From Selaginella tamariscina (Eukaryota > Streptophyta > Lycopodiopsida > Selaginellales > Selaginellaceae), in assembly GCA_003024785.1 (NCBI GenBank), contig PUQB01000022.1, positions 1-64,000 on the forward strand: a stretch of 64,000 bases of DNA. The letters run 5' to 3'. Below the pieces are notes generated by a model. The model was not told the DNA's origin and did not search any database. It saw nothing but the letters and a program-made list of their open reading frames with translations. Each line of letters opens with the position of its first letter. Position 1 is the stretch's first letter. Positions 1 to 10,786 of this stretch are shown piece after piece. A program made the translations under genes and the position numbers.

Positions 1-43
1 CCTCCTCTATTTTGAATAAGCCGTGTTGTAGGCTGTACATTAG

Positions 44-1321
44 TCATTCTGGTGGAAGTAGGAGGTTGTACATTCCGCCTAGGACATTCCCTTGAGAATG
101 TCCTGTTTCACCACATGTATAACAAACCTGGGAAAGAAAATTTCCTACCCTGTGGTCCTTGTCTATTGTTGACTTGATTATATTGCTCATTTCTGCCTCT
201 TTGACCTTGATAAGGTCTTGCTTCTCCTTTATATTGTTTATCATTTCTTTCTATATAGGATCTATCCTTCTGTCGTCCATTATATGACCATTTTTGTCTC
301 CATAATACCTATCCTCTCTATTTTCGTAAGGAACATCATTCCTTCTCTCATAATATCCATTGTTCTTATTCTGATAAGGAACTTCATTCCTTCTGCTATA
401 TATATTGTTCCTGTTCTCATAAGGAATAGCATTATCATTTCTATCATCCCGCGATTCCTGTTAGGTGGGAACCTTCTAGGAGGTGGACGTTCATCCATTC
501 TCCTTTCTCTCTCTATACCAACCACATTCTGGTTCAGGAAATGTCTACAGTTTCGGGCTACATGTCCTTCCTTTCCGCAGATTTGGCATATAGGCAATTG
601 TAGCCTACATTCCTCCACCGTATGGCCCGGATTGTTACATTTAGTGCACCATACCTTTGCCTTTATCTCTTTCTTAAATGTCATTCCTTTAAGGTTTTCA
701 TCATTTGAGCCAATGCTTTCTCATCTATTGGATATTTACGAACCTTTACTACATCAGCTTCCTCTTCCTCTTCATCAGAGGATTCTTCCTTTCTTCCATA
801 TATTTCAACTTTCCTTCTGCAATCTTTTCTATTTGCCTCCTCTTCTTCTCATATATTTTTAATTGATTAATGAGATCCTCTTTAGCCTTTTCATTGATAG
901 TAAGTGCTAGATCTCTATATGTTTTAGCAATCCTTGCTTATACCATTGCAGTAAGGCATCCATCTTTACATATGCCTTACACTTTTTCTCATGTTTTCTT
1001 AAAACGGTGTGTATATCATCTATCTTTTTTGTTTTGCCTTGAAGGATAATCCTTAACTTCTCTAAATGTTTCCTCCGGCAATTCCTCTTTTCTGAAATAT
1101 TCCTTAAAAGCATCAGTAACCTTCTGATAATCCTCTCTGACTTCCTTCTTTAAATCATAATACCAGTCAAAGGCATTTCCTTTCAATGTATGTGGAAATA
1201 TAAGCAGCCTTTCTGCATCCGTCACCTTATATAGTTTTACTACCTCTTCAAATTGTTGTAAGTGCCTTTTCAGATTTTCTTTCTTTCCTGCAGAGAATGT
1301 GGATACATCACTGTACCCCAA
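44..1321 (-). pseudogene. Gag-like polyprotein fragment with zinc knuckles
   Basis: In minus orientation a retrotransposon gag domain at 1321-1016 contains FPHTLKGNAFDWYYDL, typical of plant LTR-element capsid proteins. It continues in shifted frames (1113-907) to a zinc-knuckle region at 684-560. Two CX2CX4HX4C knuckles are visible there, CTKCNNPGHTVEEC and CQICGKEGHVARNC, followed by a basic Arg/Asn/Pro-rich tail. A third, imperfect knuckle (CYTCGETGHSQG) lies near 130-100. The role is RNA binding and particle assembly. At least two frame changes interrupt the gene, so it is called broken, though base-calling error could contribute. Protease and polymerase are not seen before the window edge. 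Family assignment to Ty3/gypsy is likely but not proven from gag alone. Confidence 0.65.
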
Positions 1322-1825
1322 ACATTCCCGAAAAAAGTGCCATATTTATAATAACCCTTTGCTCTGGTGTATTTCCTCTTACACCTTCCTCCCTTCCTCT
1401 TCGGGAGTTCTCAGGAGATCCTTCTCCTTGCAATCTCGGTCTATGAACAGGCACTCCTTCCGTTCCTCTCACAGTCTCCTCTAAACAACTGTTTGATACT
1501 GCCTCCAATTCTTTGGATCAGCCTCAGATTTCTGTATTGTCTCTGCAATATCCTCTACTATCTTGCCAAGGATATTTTGACGTCTATTTCGTTAGTTTCA
1601 GGTTGCTGTTGGGCAGCCACTCTATTGAGGCGCCTTTGGTTCCTTTGATCAGCTAAGGCTGGATCAGGACGATGGTTCCTCCAAGGTTCCATTCATTCCT
1701 TCACCTTTACACATCCGGCTCTACACCTTCTGAGCCTTTTTTCAAAATGAGAATTCTATCTTTTTAGCCTCTTTTCTCAATGAATACTAACACTGCAATG
1801 GCGAAATCCCTCCGTGGTTGCCAAA

Positions 1826-2501
1826 TGTTAAACAGGAAAACCGGAAACCCCACCTTTTCCTGTTAACTGGGTTTTCCTTTCTCCTAACCTTTAAGAAAGG
1901 CTACACACTTTCTTTGCATCAACTCTCCACACATATATATATCAAAACTCCTTCTCTCAAAGCCACAATGACTAGTCTCCGAAGTCAAGGGCAAGAACGG
2001 ATTTTGGCTATTGCCTTGTTAGATCCATTCATTGAGAGTACACACATATACACATAAGATCTTATAATATGCACCTTTCATTACTACATGAATACAAGAG
2101 ACAAAGTGTAGAGAACCTCTATCTCCTGCTGAATAACCCATGGAGACCCTTCTCTCCTGTTAGAACTTCTTGTGGAGACCCTTTTGGAGACCCCTTCTCC
2201 TTTGCCCTAACTGCCCTTAACTACTCTTCCTCTCGCCACGTCATCCTTTACCTTTTCCTTTTCCTTACTCACCTTTTCCTTTCAGTAAGGATTTTCCTCC
2301 TTCACAGCCTTTCTTTCCTTTTCCTTACGCACCTTTTCCTCTTGGTAAGGATTTTCCTCCTTCACAGCCTTTCCTTCCATGCTTACTACAGAACTTCCTA
2401 CCCTCCTTCACAGCCTTTCCTTCCATGCTTACTACAGAACTTCCTACCCTTATTCTCTCTACAGTAGGATGTCCTATGCTCCTAATATTTTACCTTTAAC
2501 A
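1826..2501 (-). repeat. 5' LTR of the minus-strand element
   Basis: Read on the minus strand this 676-bp unit starts TGTTAAAGG and ends CCTGTTTAACA, giving TG...CA termini. It matches the solo LTR at 14427-14965 (539 bp). The extra length comes from internal tandem duplication at about 2250-2460, where blocks such as TTTTCCTCCTTCACAGCC recur. Confidence 0.8.
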
Positions 2502-3270
2502 GATGGTCAGTGTTTTCTCGGCTTTGCCAATTTTTACCGCAAATTTATCATGGACTATTCCAAAATTGTACTACCATTCATCAAAACTCACACAGAAGGA
2601 TAAGCCATTTGTGTGTACACTAGAGGTGGAATTTGCCTTTAATGTCACCTTCACGTTTGCTCCAATATTAGCTTATTCGAATCTTAACAAACCTTTTGTC
2701 ATCGAGGCTGATGCATTGGACTTTGCATTGGGTAGCATATTGTCCTAGGTTGGTGAAGATGGTCAACTCCACCCGATAGCATTTTACTTTCACAAGTTTC
2801 TCGCACCAAAGATTAATTATGAAGTACATGATAATGAGCTTTTTTATTGTAGATTCGTTTGAAGAATAGAGGCACTTTTTGGAGGGTTCTCCACACTAAG
2901 TCATAGTCTACAATGACCATAAGAATCTCATGTACTTTACTCGCCAAGAGTTTTGAGTCGTCGACAATTTCATTGGGCCTAGTTCTTAGTTAGGTTTAAC
3001 TTTGTCATTACATATTAACTAGGTTCGCAACATGGTAACACAAATGCTCTGTCCCGAGGTCCTACTTGGCTCCTCTTCTTGGTGACCCAACATTTGACCA
3101 ACAACAGTAGGTTCTTCTTGGATTAGATCGATTGAAGTTGATGGTTACTGAGAGAGGTAAGCTCCAATGGATTCTATTATTCTTGACATGGTTTGTGTGG
3201 CACTACCAACAGATTTAGTTGCTCAGGATGTTATGAATCATATTGCTTCTGAAAGAGCCTCGAGCTCTTA
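2502..3270 (+). pseudogene. Decayed chromovirus pol (end of RT, RNase H)
   Basis: The plus strand reads [12 protein letters not shown], then FVIEADALDFALGSILS, then HPIAFYFHKFLAPKINYEVH. These match the RT-RNase H region of the better preserved element at 3826-10053 in order and spacing. Later fragments (PRVLSRRQ, RSYLAPLLGDPTF) correspond to the linker before integrase. Many stops and shifts are present. It has been cut by insertion of the LTR element at 1-2501, so only its downstream part is seen. Confidence 0.75.
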
Positions 3271-3286
3271 GACTAGTTCCTAATAT

Positions 3287-3651
3287 TGTCACGTTCCAGG
3301 GATTTGAACCCCCTACTCTGAGTAGTAGGCGTGACTTTGGACCAAAAGGCCACATTGATCAGGATGACACCTAACCACGCTCCAGACCTAGTACGTGTGT
3401 CGTGACACCACCTCCCCTCGGCCCCTTTCTCGGGTGGAACTACTGGGGATACCAGTAGGCCAGGGGAGGTCAGAATGACCACTAGCCCGGTCAAGGTGTC
3501 AACACATACTAGGGCCCCCAACCCTATTACGAGTTGCCTAGGTTTTGTTGACCTAGGTTATCCTGATCAATCTGTCACGTTCCAGGGATTTGAACCCCCT
3601 ACCTCTGGAGTAGTAGGCGTGACTTTGGACCAAAAGGCCACATTGATCAGG
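3287..3651 (-). repeat. tRNA-like SINE-type repeat, two heads
   Basis: Two direct copies of a 77-79 bp unit lie at 3287-3363 and 3573-3651. On the minus strand each contains GGGTTCAAATCCCTGGAAC, a good match to a pol III B box (GGTTCRANYCC) in a T-arm-like stem. About 40 bases upstream is TGGCCTTTTGGTC, a weak A-box-like segment. The 209-bp spacer is not tRNA-like. The layout suggests a tRNA-derived SINE, or two tandem heads with one body. No acceptor stem, poly-A tail or anticodon fold was established, so it is not called a tRNA gene. Confidence 0.55.
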
Positions 3652-3652
3652 C

Positions 3653-3825
3653 TGTCACAACCCGATACAGGATACAGGATGCAGGATACAGGTTTCCGGA
3701 TACAGGATACAGGATGCAGGATTTCGGATACAGGATACGGGTTACAGGATATGCATGCAGGATATTCCTACAGGATATCCTATAGGAATATCCTATAGGT
3801 ATCCTGTATGTATATCCTGTATGAC
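3653..3825 (+). repeat. Inverted partial copy of the chromovirus LTR
   Basis: This stretch begins TGTCACAACCCGATACAGG. It is an imperfect reverse complement of the far end of the LTR next to it (about 4225-4402), sharing the same GGATACA/GGATGCA array and CTATAGGATAT motifs. It sits outside the element's 3' LTR boundary at 3826, so the element's left edge is a large imperfect palindrome. It may be an older, oppositely oriented LTR that was truncated. Confidence 0.7.
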
Positions 3826-4402
3826 TGTCAAGCCACGATCCAGGAACCAGGAAACGAGTAGGATTCCGGGAACAGGAAGGCTTGACTCAGGAACAGGACC
3901 GAGAGCAGGAAGGAACCAGGAACAGGAATAGGAACAGGACGGATCCAGGAATAGAACAGGACGGATCAGGAACAGGACGGATCCAGGAGCAGGACAGGAT
4001 CAGGATAGGATCCAGGAACAAGATAGGAACTAGACAGGATCCAAGAGCAAGACAGGAGCAGGAGGCAAAGAGTAAGACAAGAACAAGACAAGACAAGGAA
4101 CAAGAATAATCGTAGAATGACTGGTGTTGATAGTAACTGATTGTACAACAATTAGGTACAACTCCAAGCTAATCTAGTCATGAGTCTAATCTAGTCATGA
4201 GCTAAGAATAGTGTCCCTTATCCTCTAGGCATATCCTGTAGCATATCCTATAGGCATATCCTATAGGAATATCCTATAGGTATATCCTGTAGGAATATCC
4301 TGCAGGCATATCCTGTAACCCGTATCCTGTATCCGAAATCCTGCATCCTGTATCCTGTATCCGGAACCTGTATCCTGCTGTATCCTGTATCGGGTTGTGA
4401 CA
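3826..4402 (-). repeat. 3' LTR of chromovirus 1
   Basis: 577 bp. On the minus strand it starts TGTCACAACCCGATACAG and ends GTGGCTTGACA. The U3-like start is an array of GGATACA/GGATGCA heptamers followed by CTATAGGATAT units. The rest is rich in CCTG-type motifs that give long meaningless open frames on both strands. It matches the LTR at 9486-10053. Confidence 0.9.
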
Positions 4403-4413
4403 GCACCTCCTCC

Positions 4414-5875
4414 CTAAGGACGAGTTCCACGAGTCTTAGGACCTGGTTTAGCAGGATAATGCCGATGGAAGGCAGCAACTTTGGAAGAAGCATGGAGTAA
4501 GTTGGATGCAGGTTCCCAAGTGCGATCGGTAGGCAAATAACCTTTCCAATCCACCAAGTATTGAAGTTGGCGACGATGAAGACGAGAATCAAGGATGGCT
4601 GCAACTTCGTACTCAGGTTCACCAGCAATGACCACAGGAGGGGGAGGAGAAGAAGCACGACCAGGAAGAGAAGAAGGATGATACGGCTCCAACAAGGAGG
4701 TGTGAAACACAGGATGAAGTTTCACCGTGGATGGTAACTCGAGTCGGAAAGCTACAGGATTTACCTCCGCCACGATCCTGTAAGGGCCCAATCGTTGAAA
4801 ATCCAACTTAGAAGAAGGCCTGTTGGTGCGAATGTGTCGACGAAGAAGCCACACGAGATCACCAATCTTGTATGCAGGTGCCGGCTGACGGTGAGCATCA
4901 GCATGATGCTTGTACCGTTCCTTGTGCCTGCTGAAGATGAACCCGGAGATCATCCTGTACCTGACGAAGATGCTGGAGACGATCCTGTACTGCAGGAGCG
5001 GAAGAAGGAGAAGCAGGAGAGCAAAGTCAAAACGTGGATGGTGGCCTGTAAGAGCAAAGAAAGGTGTCTGGCCTGTAGATGCGTGAATGGAGTTGTTGTA
5101 GGCAAACTCCGCCATAGGAAGAAGGTCCAACCAATTATCCTGTTGGTAACTGATGAAGCAACGAAGATATTGCTCCAAGGTCTGATTGTGCGTTCTGACT
5201 GTCCATCAGTTTGCGGGTGATATCCTGAAGAAAGATCCGCTTTAACCTGTAGACTCCGAAGAAGCTCTCGCCAAAACTTGGACATGAATTGTGGACCTCG
5301 ATCGGAAACAATGCTCTCAGGAAGACCATGATGTCGGAACACCTCACGGATCACCAACTCGGCAGTTGTCTGACCTGTAGCTGTCTTGTTGCAGGGTAGG
5401 AAATGAGCCTGCTTGGTGAAACGGTCAACCACCACAAGAACTGCATCGAATCCACGAGAAGGAGGAAGATCTGTGAGGAAATCCATAGAAATGGATCTCC
5501 AAGGAGCAGAAGGAACAGGAAGAGGACGAAGAAGACCAGAAGGTGCATGATGAGGCATCTTCGACCTGTTGCAGGTGTCACAACTCCGTACAAACCTTTC
5601 CACAAAACCTCGCAACCAGGCCACCAATAGTTGCGAGTCACCAACTCAACTGTCTTGGCCACACCGAAATGTCCTGTAGCCGGGGTATCATGACAATCCT
5701 GTACCACACGAGTCCTGCAAACACCAACAGGAACGTACAGGAGACCTTCCCGGTACAGGAGTCCATCCTGTATGGTGAACAGGTTGTAGTCTGGACGGGA
5801 ACTGGAGGAAGAGGAACTTGCAACGTCAGGATGAATGTGTGAGAACACATTCTTTGCCAAGTCGTCTGTAGCCAA
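4414..5875 (-). pseudogene. Integrase with C-terminal chromodomain, chromovirus 1
   Basis: Integrase inserts the cDNA, and the chromodomain is thought to steer insertion to particular chromatin. Three overlapping frames carry the domains. The zinc-binding N-terminal region lies near 5750-5570 (GHFGVAKT, then CDTCNRSK). The catalytic core follows, with acidic residues in SMDFLTDLP, VSDRGPQF and HPQTDGQSERT (5490-5170). The C-terminal domain comes next (YKIGDLVWLLRR, KLDFQRLGPYRI). A chromodomain at about 4610-4460 contains YLVDWKGY and TWEPASNLL. Frame changes near 5627 and 5170 break an otherwise complete protein. The chromodomain places the element among chromoviruses. Confidence 0.85.
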
Positions 5876-6612
5876 CTGCGAACGGACGTCCTGTAGGAGT
5901 GTTGAATTGCTGGAGCCTGATGAACCTGCAGTGCCGCAAGCCGGAATCGATCAGGACCCAACAACACTTGCCTTTGACAGTCAAATGCAGGATCGCCCGG
6001 GCTTGGTGCAAGGTAAGAGCGCCTAGACAATGCGTCCGCCTTGCCATTCCGAAAACCGGGCCTGTAGACGATGACGAAGTCAAAACGTGATAGGAACTCC
6101 GCCCACCTAGCCTGTCGCCGACTGAGAACTCGAGCCGTTTGAAAGTACTCCAGGTTCTTGTGATCCGTAAGAACTTGTACAGGATGTGCAGCACCTTCCA
6201 GGAAATGCCGCCACTCCTCAAACGAATCCACAATGGCCTTGAGTTCCTTGTCATGAATCTCGTAATTGATCTCCGCCGACAGGAACTTACGAGAGTGAAA
6301 AGCTACAGGATGAAGCAACTTGTCCTCTCCAACTTGCGATAGGACGGATCCTACTGCAAAATCCGAGGCATCTGCTTCAACGAAGAAAGGACGAGAAGGA
6401 TCAGGATGTGCTAAAATCGGAGCTGTCGTGAAGGTGTCCTTGAGTGTTGTGAATGCATGTTCCGCCTTGTCCACCAAGAGAAAACCTCTGTGCGCTTGGT
6501 GAGTTCCGTGAGTGGAAGTACACGCTTGGAGAAGTCCTGTATGAATCGCCTGTAGAAGTTTGCAAAGCCAAGGAAACATTGTACATCTCGTACAGACTTG
6601 GGCCTCTCCCAC
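5638..6612 (-). CDS. RNase H domain and linker, chromovirus 1
   Basis: This part of pol degrades RNA in RNA-DNA hybrids during reverse transcription. The reading frame contains [18 protein letters not shown] with the first catalytic Asp. It continues through [32 protein letters not shown] and the conserved [15 protein letters not shown] motif. It continues from RT (6411-7346) after a frame change near 6480 and leads into integrase after another near 5840. Length and motif order match Ty3/gypsy pol. Confidence 0.85.
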   Translation of the reverse strand: MGEAQVCTRCTMFPWLCKLLQAIHTGLLQACTSTHGTHQAHRGFLLVDKAEHAFTTLKDTFTTAPILAHPDPSRPFFVEADASDFAVGSVLSQVGEDKLLHPVAFHSRKFLSAEINYEIHDKELKAIVDSFEEWRHFLEGAAHPVQVLTDHKNLEYFQTARVLSRRQARWAEFLSRFDFVIVYRPGFRNGKADALSRRSYLAPSPGDPAFDCQRQVLLGPDRFRLAALQVHQAPAIQHSYRTSVRSWLQTTWQRMCSHTFILTLQVPLPPVPVQTTTCSPYRMDSCTGKVSCTFLLVFAGLVWYRIVMIPRLQDISVWPRQLSW

Positions 6613-7346
6613 TCCACGATGGTCTTCACCTTGTGCATGTCCATGGAAACGCCAGCAGGAGAGACGATGTAGCCCAAGAACTCCACAGAATCCCTATCGA
6701 AAAAACACTTCTCCAACTTCGCATACAAGCCATGCTCACGAAGCCGCTGTAGAACCAGTACATGCTTGTCATGTGCCGCCTGGTCCTTGGAGAAAATCAA
6801 AATGTCGTCGAGGTAGATCACCACAAACTGGTCCAAGAAGTCACGAAAGATGTCGTTCACCATGTGTTGGAACACGGCTGGGGCATTGGTAAGGCCGAAA
6901 GGCATCACCGTGTACTCGAAGTGTCCATACCTTGTACGAAAGGCAGTCTTCCACTCATCGCCGGGACGAATCCGTACAAGGTTGTAGGCCCCTCGTAAGT
7001 CGATCTTCGTGAACACCTTTGCTCCTCGCAGCCGATCGAGAAGTTCCGGGATCAATGGCAACGGGTACCGATTCCGAATGGTAGCTTGATTCAAACCCCT
7101 GTAGTCCACAACCAAACGTAAGCTCCCATCCTTCTTCTTGACAAAGAAGATTGGCGCTCCTGCAGGGGACTTTGAGTGACGAATGAAGCCGATGCCAAGT
7201 TGTCCTCGATGTACTGGCGAAGAACCTCCAACTCTGTGGGTGACAATGCGTAAATCGGTCCGAACGGTGGGTCTTTCCTTCTGCAAGATCAATAGGACAG
7301 TCGTAGGACCTGTGAACAGGAAGAACTGTAGCCTTGTGCTTGTCAA
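6411..7346 (-). CDS. Reverse transcriptase domain, chromovirus 1
   Basis: All the usual Ty3/gypsy RT blocks are present in one frame: [67 protein letters not shown], the catalytic [11 protein letters not shown] (YLDD), [14 protein letters not shown] and [13 protein letters not shown]. This copies the RNA genome into DNA. The domain is uninterrupted for about 300 residues, which suggests the element is young. The upstream junction to the protease linker is in another frame ([20 protein letters not shown], near 7350-7300). Confidence 0.9.
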   Translation of the reverse strand: MTSTRLQFFLFTGPTTVLLILQKERPTVRTDLRIVTHRVGGSSPVHRGQLGIGFIRHSKSPAGAPIFFVKKKDGSLRLVVDYRGLNQATIRNRYPLPLIPELLDRLRGAKVFTKIDLRGAYNLVRIRPGDEWKTAFRTRYGHFEYTVMPFGLTNAPAVFQHMVNDIFRDFLDQFVVIYLDDILIFSKDQAAHDKHVLVLQRLREHGLYAKLEKCFFDRDSVEFLGYIVSPAGVSMDMHKVKTIVEWERPKSVRDVQCFLGFANFYRRFIQDFSKRVLPLTELTKRTEVFSWWTRRNMHSQHSRTPSRQLRF

Positions 7347-7522
7347 AAACGTCCTTAAAGTCGTGGTACTTGGATGGTAGGAAGAAGGAAGGAGAAGGAG
7401 AGGAGAAGAGAGTAGGCGAAGGAGATTGAAAAACAGGAGAGTCAGACACAGGAAAGGTAGAAGAGGACGTAGGAGTTACTTGAAAGGCAAAAAGGTGGAA
7501 AGGAGCAGGATCAGTGGTAAGT

Positions 7523-8403
7523 TCATGCATGGTAGTGGTAAGAACTCGGAGAGGAGCAGGAGGAGTTGTGACTGAAAAAGAGGAAGGATCTTGGGGGGTG
7601 GAACAGAGGAAGAGTAACAAAAGGAGGCAGGATTGGGAGAAACCTGTGTGGATGTTGACGAGTGTACAGGATTGGAAGAATCCTGTACAGAAGTCCGTGG
7701 TTGCACAGGAGTGAGGGAGCCTGTGAGTGTGCTGACGAACCAACAGGAGGTGGATCCTGTTGAGGAGGAACCTTCGACACTGATACAGGATTGGAAGAAC
7801 CCTGTACAGGAATCCGCAAACTTACAGGAGTGGAGAGAACCTGCGGATGTGCTGAGGAACTGACATGAGGTGAATCCTGTCGAGGAAGAGTCTTCAACAC
7901 TGGTACAGGAACAGGCACGGTCAATCCTGTAGCTTGTACTGCCTCAGACACCAAGGATGTATCCTGCACGCAGGAAGGTACAGGATTGATCCTGGCTGCT
8001 GGAGAGGAAAACGTGAGCGTCCTAGACCTCCAGTCGATCTGCGGATTTGCAACAACGAACCATGGCATGCCAAAAATGATGGGAGTCGACCGAGTCTTGA
8101 TCAAGTTGAAGGAAATCGAACAGTTGAATGCGCCATGACTGCAAGAGAGAGGTGTGGTAGCGTGGGTAACTGCGCCAGAAGCAATCAAACGACCATCGGC
8201 CACCTCTACAGGAATGCACGCTTCAACTTCACCACCGGAATGCCATGCTGAGCTGCAAAAGTGTCATCCATGAAACATGCATTTGCACCAGTGTCTAACA
8301 GGGCAAACTCCTTGAGCTCTCGATTATTGAGGCGAATGTGTACAGGAAACTTGAGTGATGGAATGGTATGAGCAGCACCAATGGAGCCTGCACCTACGTC
8401 CAA
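7523..8403 (-). pseudogene. Aspartic protease region and linker, chromovirus 1
   Basis: The frame at 8403-8206 contains FALLDTGANACFM, the retroviral-type protease active site with an intact DTG(A). After a frame change at about 8203 the domain continues with the flap and closing region (TPIIFGMPWF). A long Ser/Pro/Val-rich linker with repeated P-Q-Q-D-type units then runs to about 7520 before RT. The protease releases the mature proteins. Confidence 0.75.
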
Positions 8404-9352
8404 CTTCGCGGCTCCTAGACGAAGTGGACATTGAAGTTTTCCGACTGAACTTCAGCTTCGGCTTCACGCGTCTTGAACTTCTGGCTTTATTAGGACATTC
8501 CGCCACCTTGTGTCCTGCTGCACCACAATACAAGCATAGGTTCTCACCCGACGACGTTGCTTCTCAGCAGTTGAAAGTGGGCCACGCTTGGATTTGTTAA
8601 CCTCCATAGGAACTGCTCCAGAAGGTGTCGTAGGAACATGTGCTACGGCTACAGGATTCGTTGGCAGGAACTGCTGACGGAATTTTTCCTGACGGCGCTC
8701 GAACAAACGGTTGTCGCAGCGAACGGCCTGTTGCATGATCTCCGCTAACGTTTGAGCATCCGGTAATGTAAGGAGAAGGTCCTTCACATCATCCCTCAGC
8801 CCAAAACGAAAGTGTTCGATCAATGCAGTCTCGTCCCATGGAATGTTTGTGCACAATTGCTGGAATTCGGATGCATAAACGAAGCTGGTCTGGATCCTTG
8901 TGTGAGCCTTCCGTAACTTGTGCATGCAGAACGGTACTTATCAGGATCTCCAAAACAGGCTTCAAAGGCAGCCACGAAACCTTCAAAGTCTCCATCAATG
9001 GGTCGTCACGCTCCAGCAAGGGAGCAACCCAAGCTCGTGGAGATCCACTTAGTAAGGATGCCAAAAGGCCAACCCTTTTGTGCATCCGTCGAGTAGCGCG
9101 TGGTTGCATGCGGATCAAGAGCCGAATCTGATTCAGGAAACCTTGGAAATCGACACGGTTGCCACTGAACTTCTCTGGCATGCTGATCTTCGGCTCCGGA
9201 GAAAAGTTCGATGAAGAAGGAACCACAGATGCCTGAGAGAGAGCCTGCGCAACAGCCTTGGAGGATGCATCAGCAGCTGCATGTGCCGCATGGGTGGAGC
9301 CTTGCAAATCGGTGACCACTTGGCGCAAAGTGGCTAGCTCATGGAGCAACAT
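8324..9352 (-). pseudogene. Gag, chromovirus 1
   Basis: The N-terminal part (from 9352) has a leucine-rich helical segment, then PKISMPEKFSGNRVDFQGFLNQ, the typical capsid start of this group. The capsid continues in a second frame (FRFGLRDDVKDLLLTLPDA, CDNRLFERRQEKFRQQF) and ends in a third with one zinc knuckle, CGAAGHKVAEC, at about 8530-8490. Two or more frame changes (near 9080, 8930 and 8530) divide it. The same capsid motifs recur in the second chromovirus at 20342. Confidence 0.75.
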
Positions 9353-9485
9353 TTGGTGCTCGCGTTGGAAGTGCTCAAATCAGCCATGATCTTATGAAAA
9401 AAGAAAGGAGAAAAACGAAGGAAAAGAATCAAGGAAAAAAAAGTAGCTAGGAAACGAAGAGCTATGAAAGCAGTTACTATCAAAC

Positions 9486-10053
9486 TGTCAAGCCACGATC
9501 CAGGAACCAGGAAACAAGTAGGATTTCGGGAACAGGAAGGCTTGACTCAGGAACAGGACCGAGAGCAGGACAGGAACCAGGAACAGGACGGATCCAGGAA
9601 CAGGACGGATCCAGGAGCAAGACAGGATCAGGATAGGATCCAGGAACAAGATAGGAACTAGACAGGATCCAAGAGCAAGACAGGAGCAGGAGGCAAAGAG
9701 TAAGACAAGAACAAGACAAGAGCAAGGAACAAGAATAATCGTTAGAATGACTGGTGTTGATAGTAACTGATTGTACAACAATTAGGTCGGAGCTTTTATG
9801 CTCACAACTCCAAGCTAATCTAGTCATGAGTCTAATCTAGTCATGAGCTAAGAATAGTGTCCCTTATCCTCTAGGCATATCCTGTAGCAATCCTATAGGC
9901 ATATCCTATAGGAATATCCTATAGGTATATCCTGTAGGAATATCCTGCAGGCATATCCTGTAACCCGTATCCTGTATCCGAAATCCTGCATTCCTGTATC
10001 CTGTATCCGGAAACCTGTATCCTGCATCCTGTATCCTGTATCGGGTTGTGACA
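9486..10053 (-). repeat. 5' LTR of chromovirus 1
   Basis: 568 bp, a close match to the LTR at 3826-4402, with the same heptamer array and termini. Small indels separate the two copies, for example a 17-bp difference near 9790 where this copy keeps GGTCGGAGCTTTTATGCTCA. Confidence 0.9.
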
Positions 10054-10786
10054 AATGACACACTATCTCTTTTCTAATACAAGAATACTATTTTCAAAAC
10101 CCTGTTCTTTGTAGATAATAAGGTCCTACCAACATGAAATTAGTTCATCCACTTTAATTTTAATAAACATCTCATATCTAGTCTGGCATAACTATATTAC
10201 TAATAAGATATAGGTATAGTAATAAACCATTATGCAAGGGGTAATGAGAGGCATTGAGGGATGCAAAAATGTGAGGCTATAATACCATAACATGTGAAGA
10301 TGTGGAACCGTTTAGAAACTCAAAGAAACACGAAAGCATTGGGTTAAGCACTTAGAAATGAACTCAAAATGCTTGTTGTGTGTTAAACAACAAGGTCGTC
10401 AACAACATTTAATATTAAGGAATAAAGCTCGCTTTATCTAGGGGCTGGTAGTCAACACTAACTATAAGCCTCCAATATAAATTCTAATTAAATAAAGAAA
10501 TTAAATATTATGTTGTCTGCATTGAGTGACATACTTTACAGACATGCAAAGGTCTTCATGTGACTTCATGTCATAAGTGGTGCCTCTAACAATTGAGTTT
10601 ATGACTCAGTGAAAGATGATTCTGAAGTACTTGGCTTCACGTAATCCAAAGTGACATGCAAATTATGTGAACTTTTTGTTGGCTCTACATAGAATGATAT
10701 ATTAGTTTTGGTTAGTTTTTTCTAACATTATTTAATCTTGGAGTTGGATGTCAATGAGGACATTGACATTTTCAAATCGGGGAGTG
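10054..10786. other. Intergenic, no gene seen
   Basis: A+T-rich sequence. The last 60 bases before 10787 translate to DVNEDIDIFKSGSV, which resembles the C-terminal tail of some gypsy polyproteins. It may be a remnant, but nothing upstream supports it. Confidence 0.4.

Larger units (their letters stand above)
1..2501 (-). mobile_element. LTR retrotransposon, 5' part (LTR plus gag), running off the window
   Basis: A minus-strand LTR element enters the window. Its 5' LTR is at 1826-2501 and gag-like coding follows at lower coordinates. The pol region and 3' LTR, if present, lie beyond base 1. The element abuts a plus-strand chromovirus pol remnant at 2502, so it appears to have inserted into that older element. 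A solo copy of the same LTR lies at 14427-14965. Confidence 0.75.
3826..10053 (-). mobile_element. Chromovirus (Ty3/gypsy with chromodomain), near full length
   Basis: A 6.2-kb minus-strand element with LTRs at both ends and the order gag, protease, RT, RNase H, integrase, chromodomain. ATGAC occurs at 3821-3825 and at 10055-10059, one base outside the right LTR, which fits a 5-bp target duplication. A purine-rich tract at 4403-4416 (minus strand TTAGGGAGGAGG) precedes the 3' LTR as expected. The internal region is open over long stretches but carries several frame changes, so it is probably not autonomous, although part of this may be sequence error. Confidence 0.9.

Noticed and set aside
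3573..3651. Functional tRNA gene
   Set aside because: B-box match only. No acceptor stem pairing or anticodon arm could be drawn.
3882..4109. Gln/Glu/Arg-rich open frames in the LTRs (also at 9464-9827, both strands)
   Set aside because: They are by-products of the CAGGA/GGATC repeats of the LTR and are open in several frames at once.
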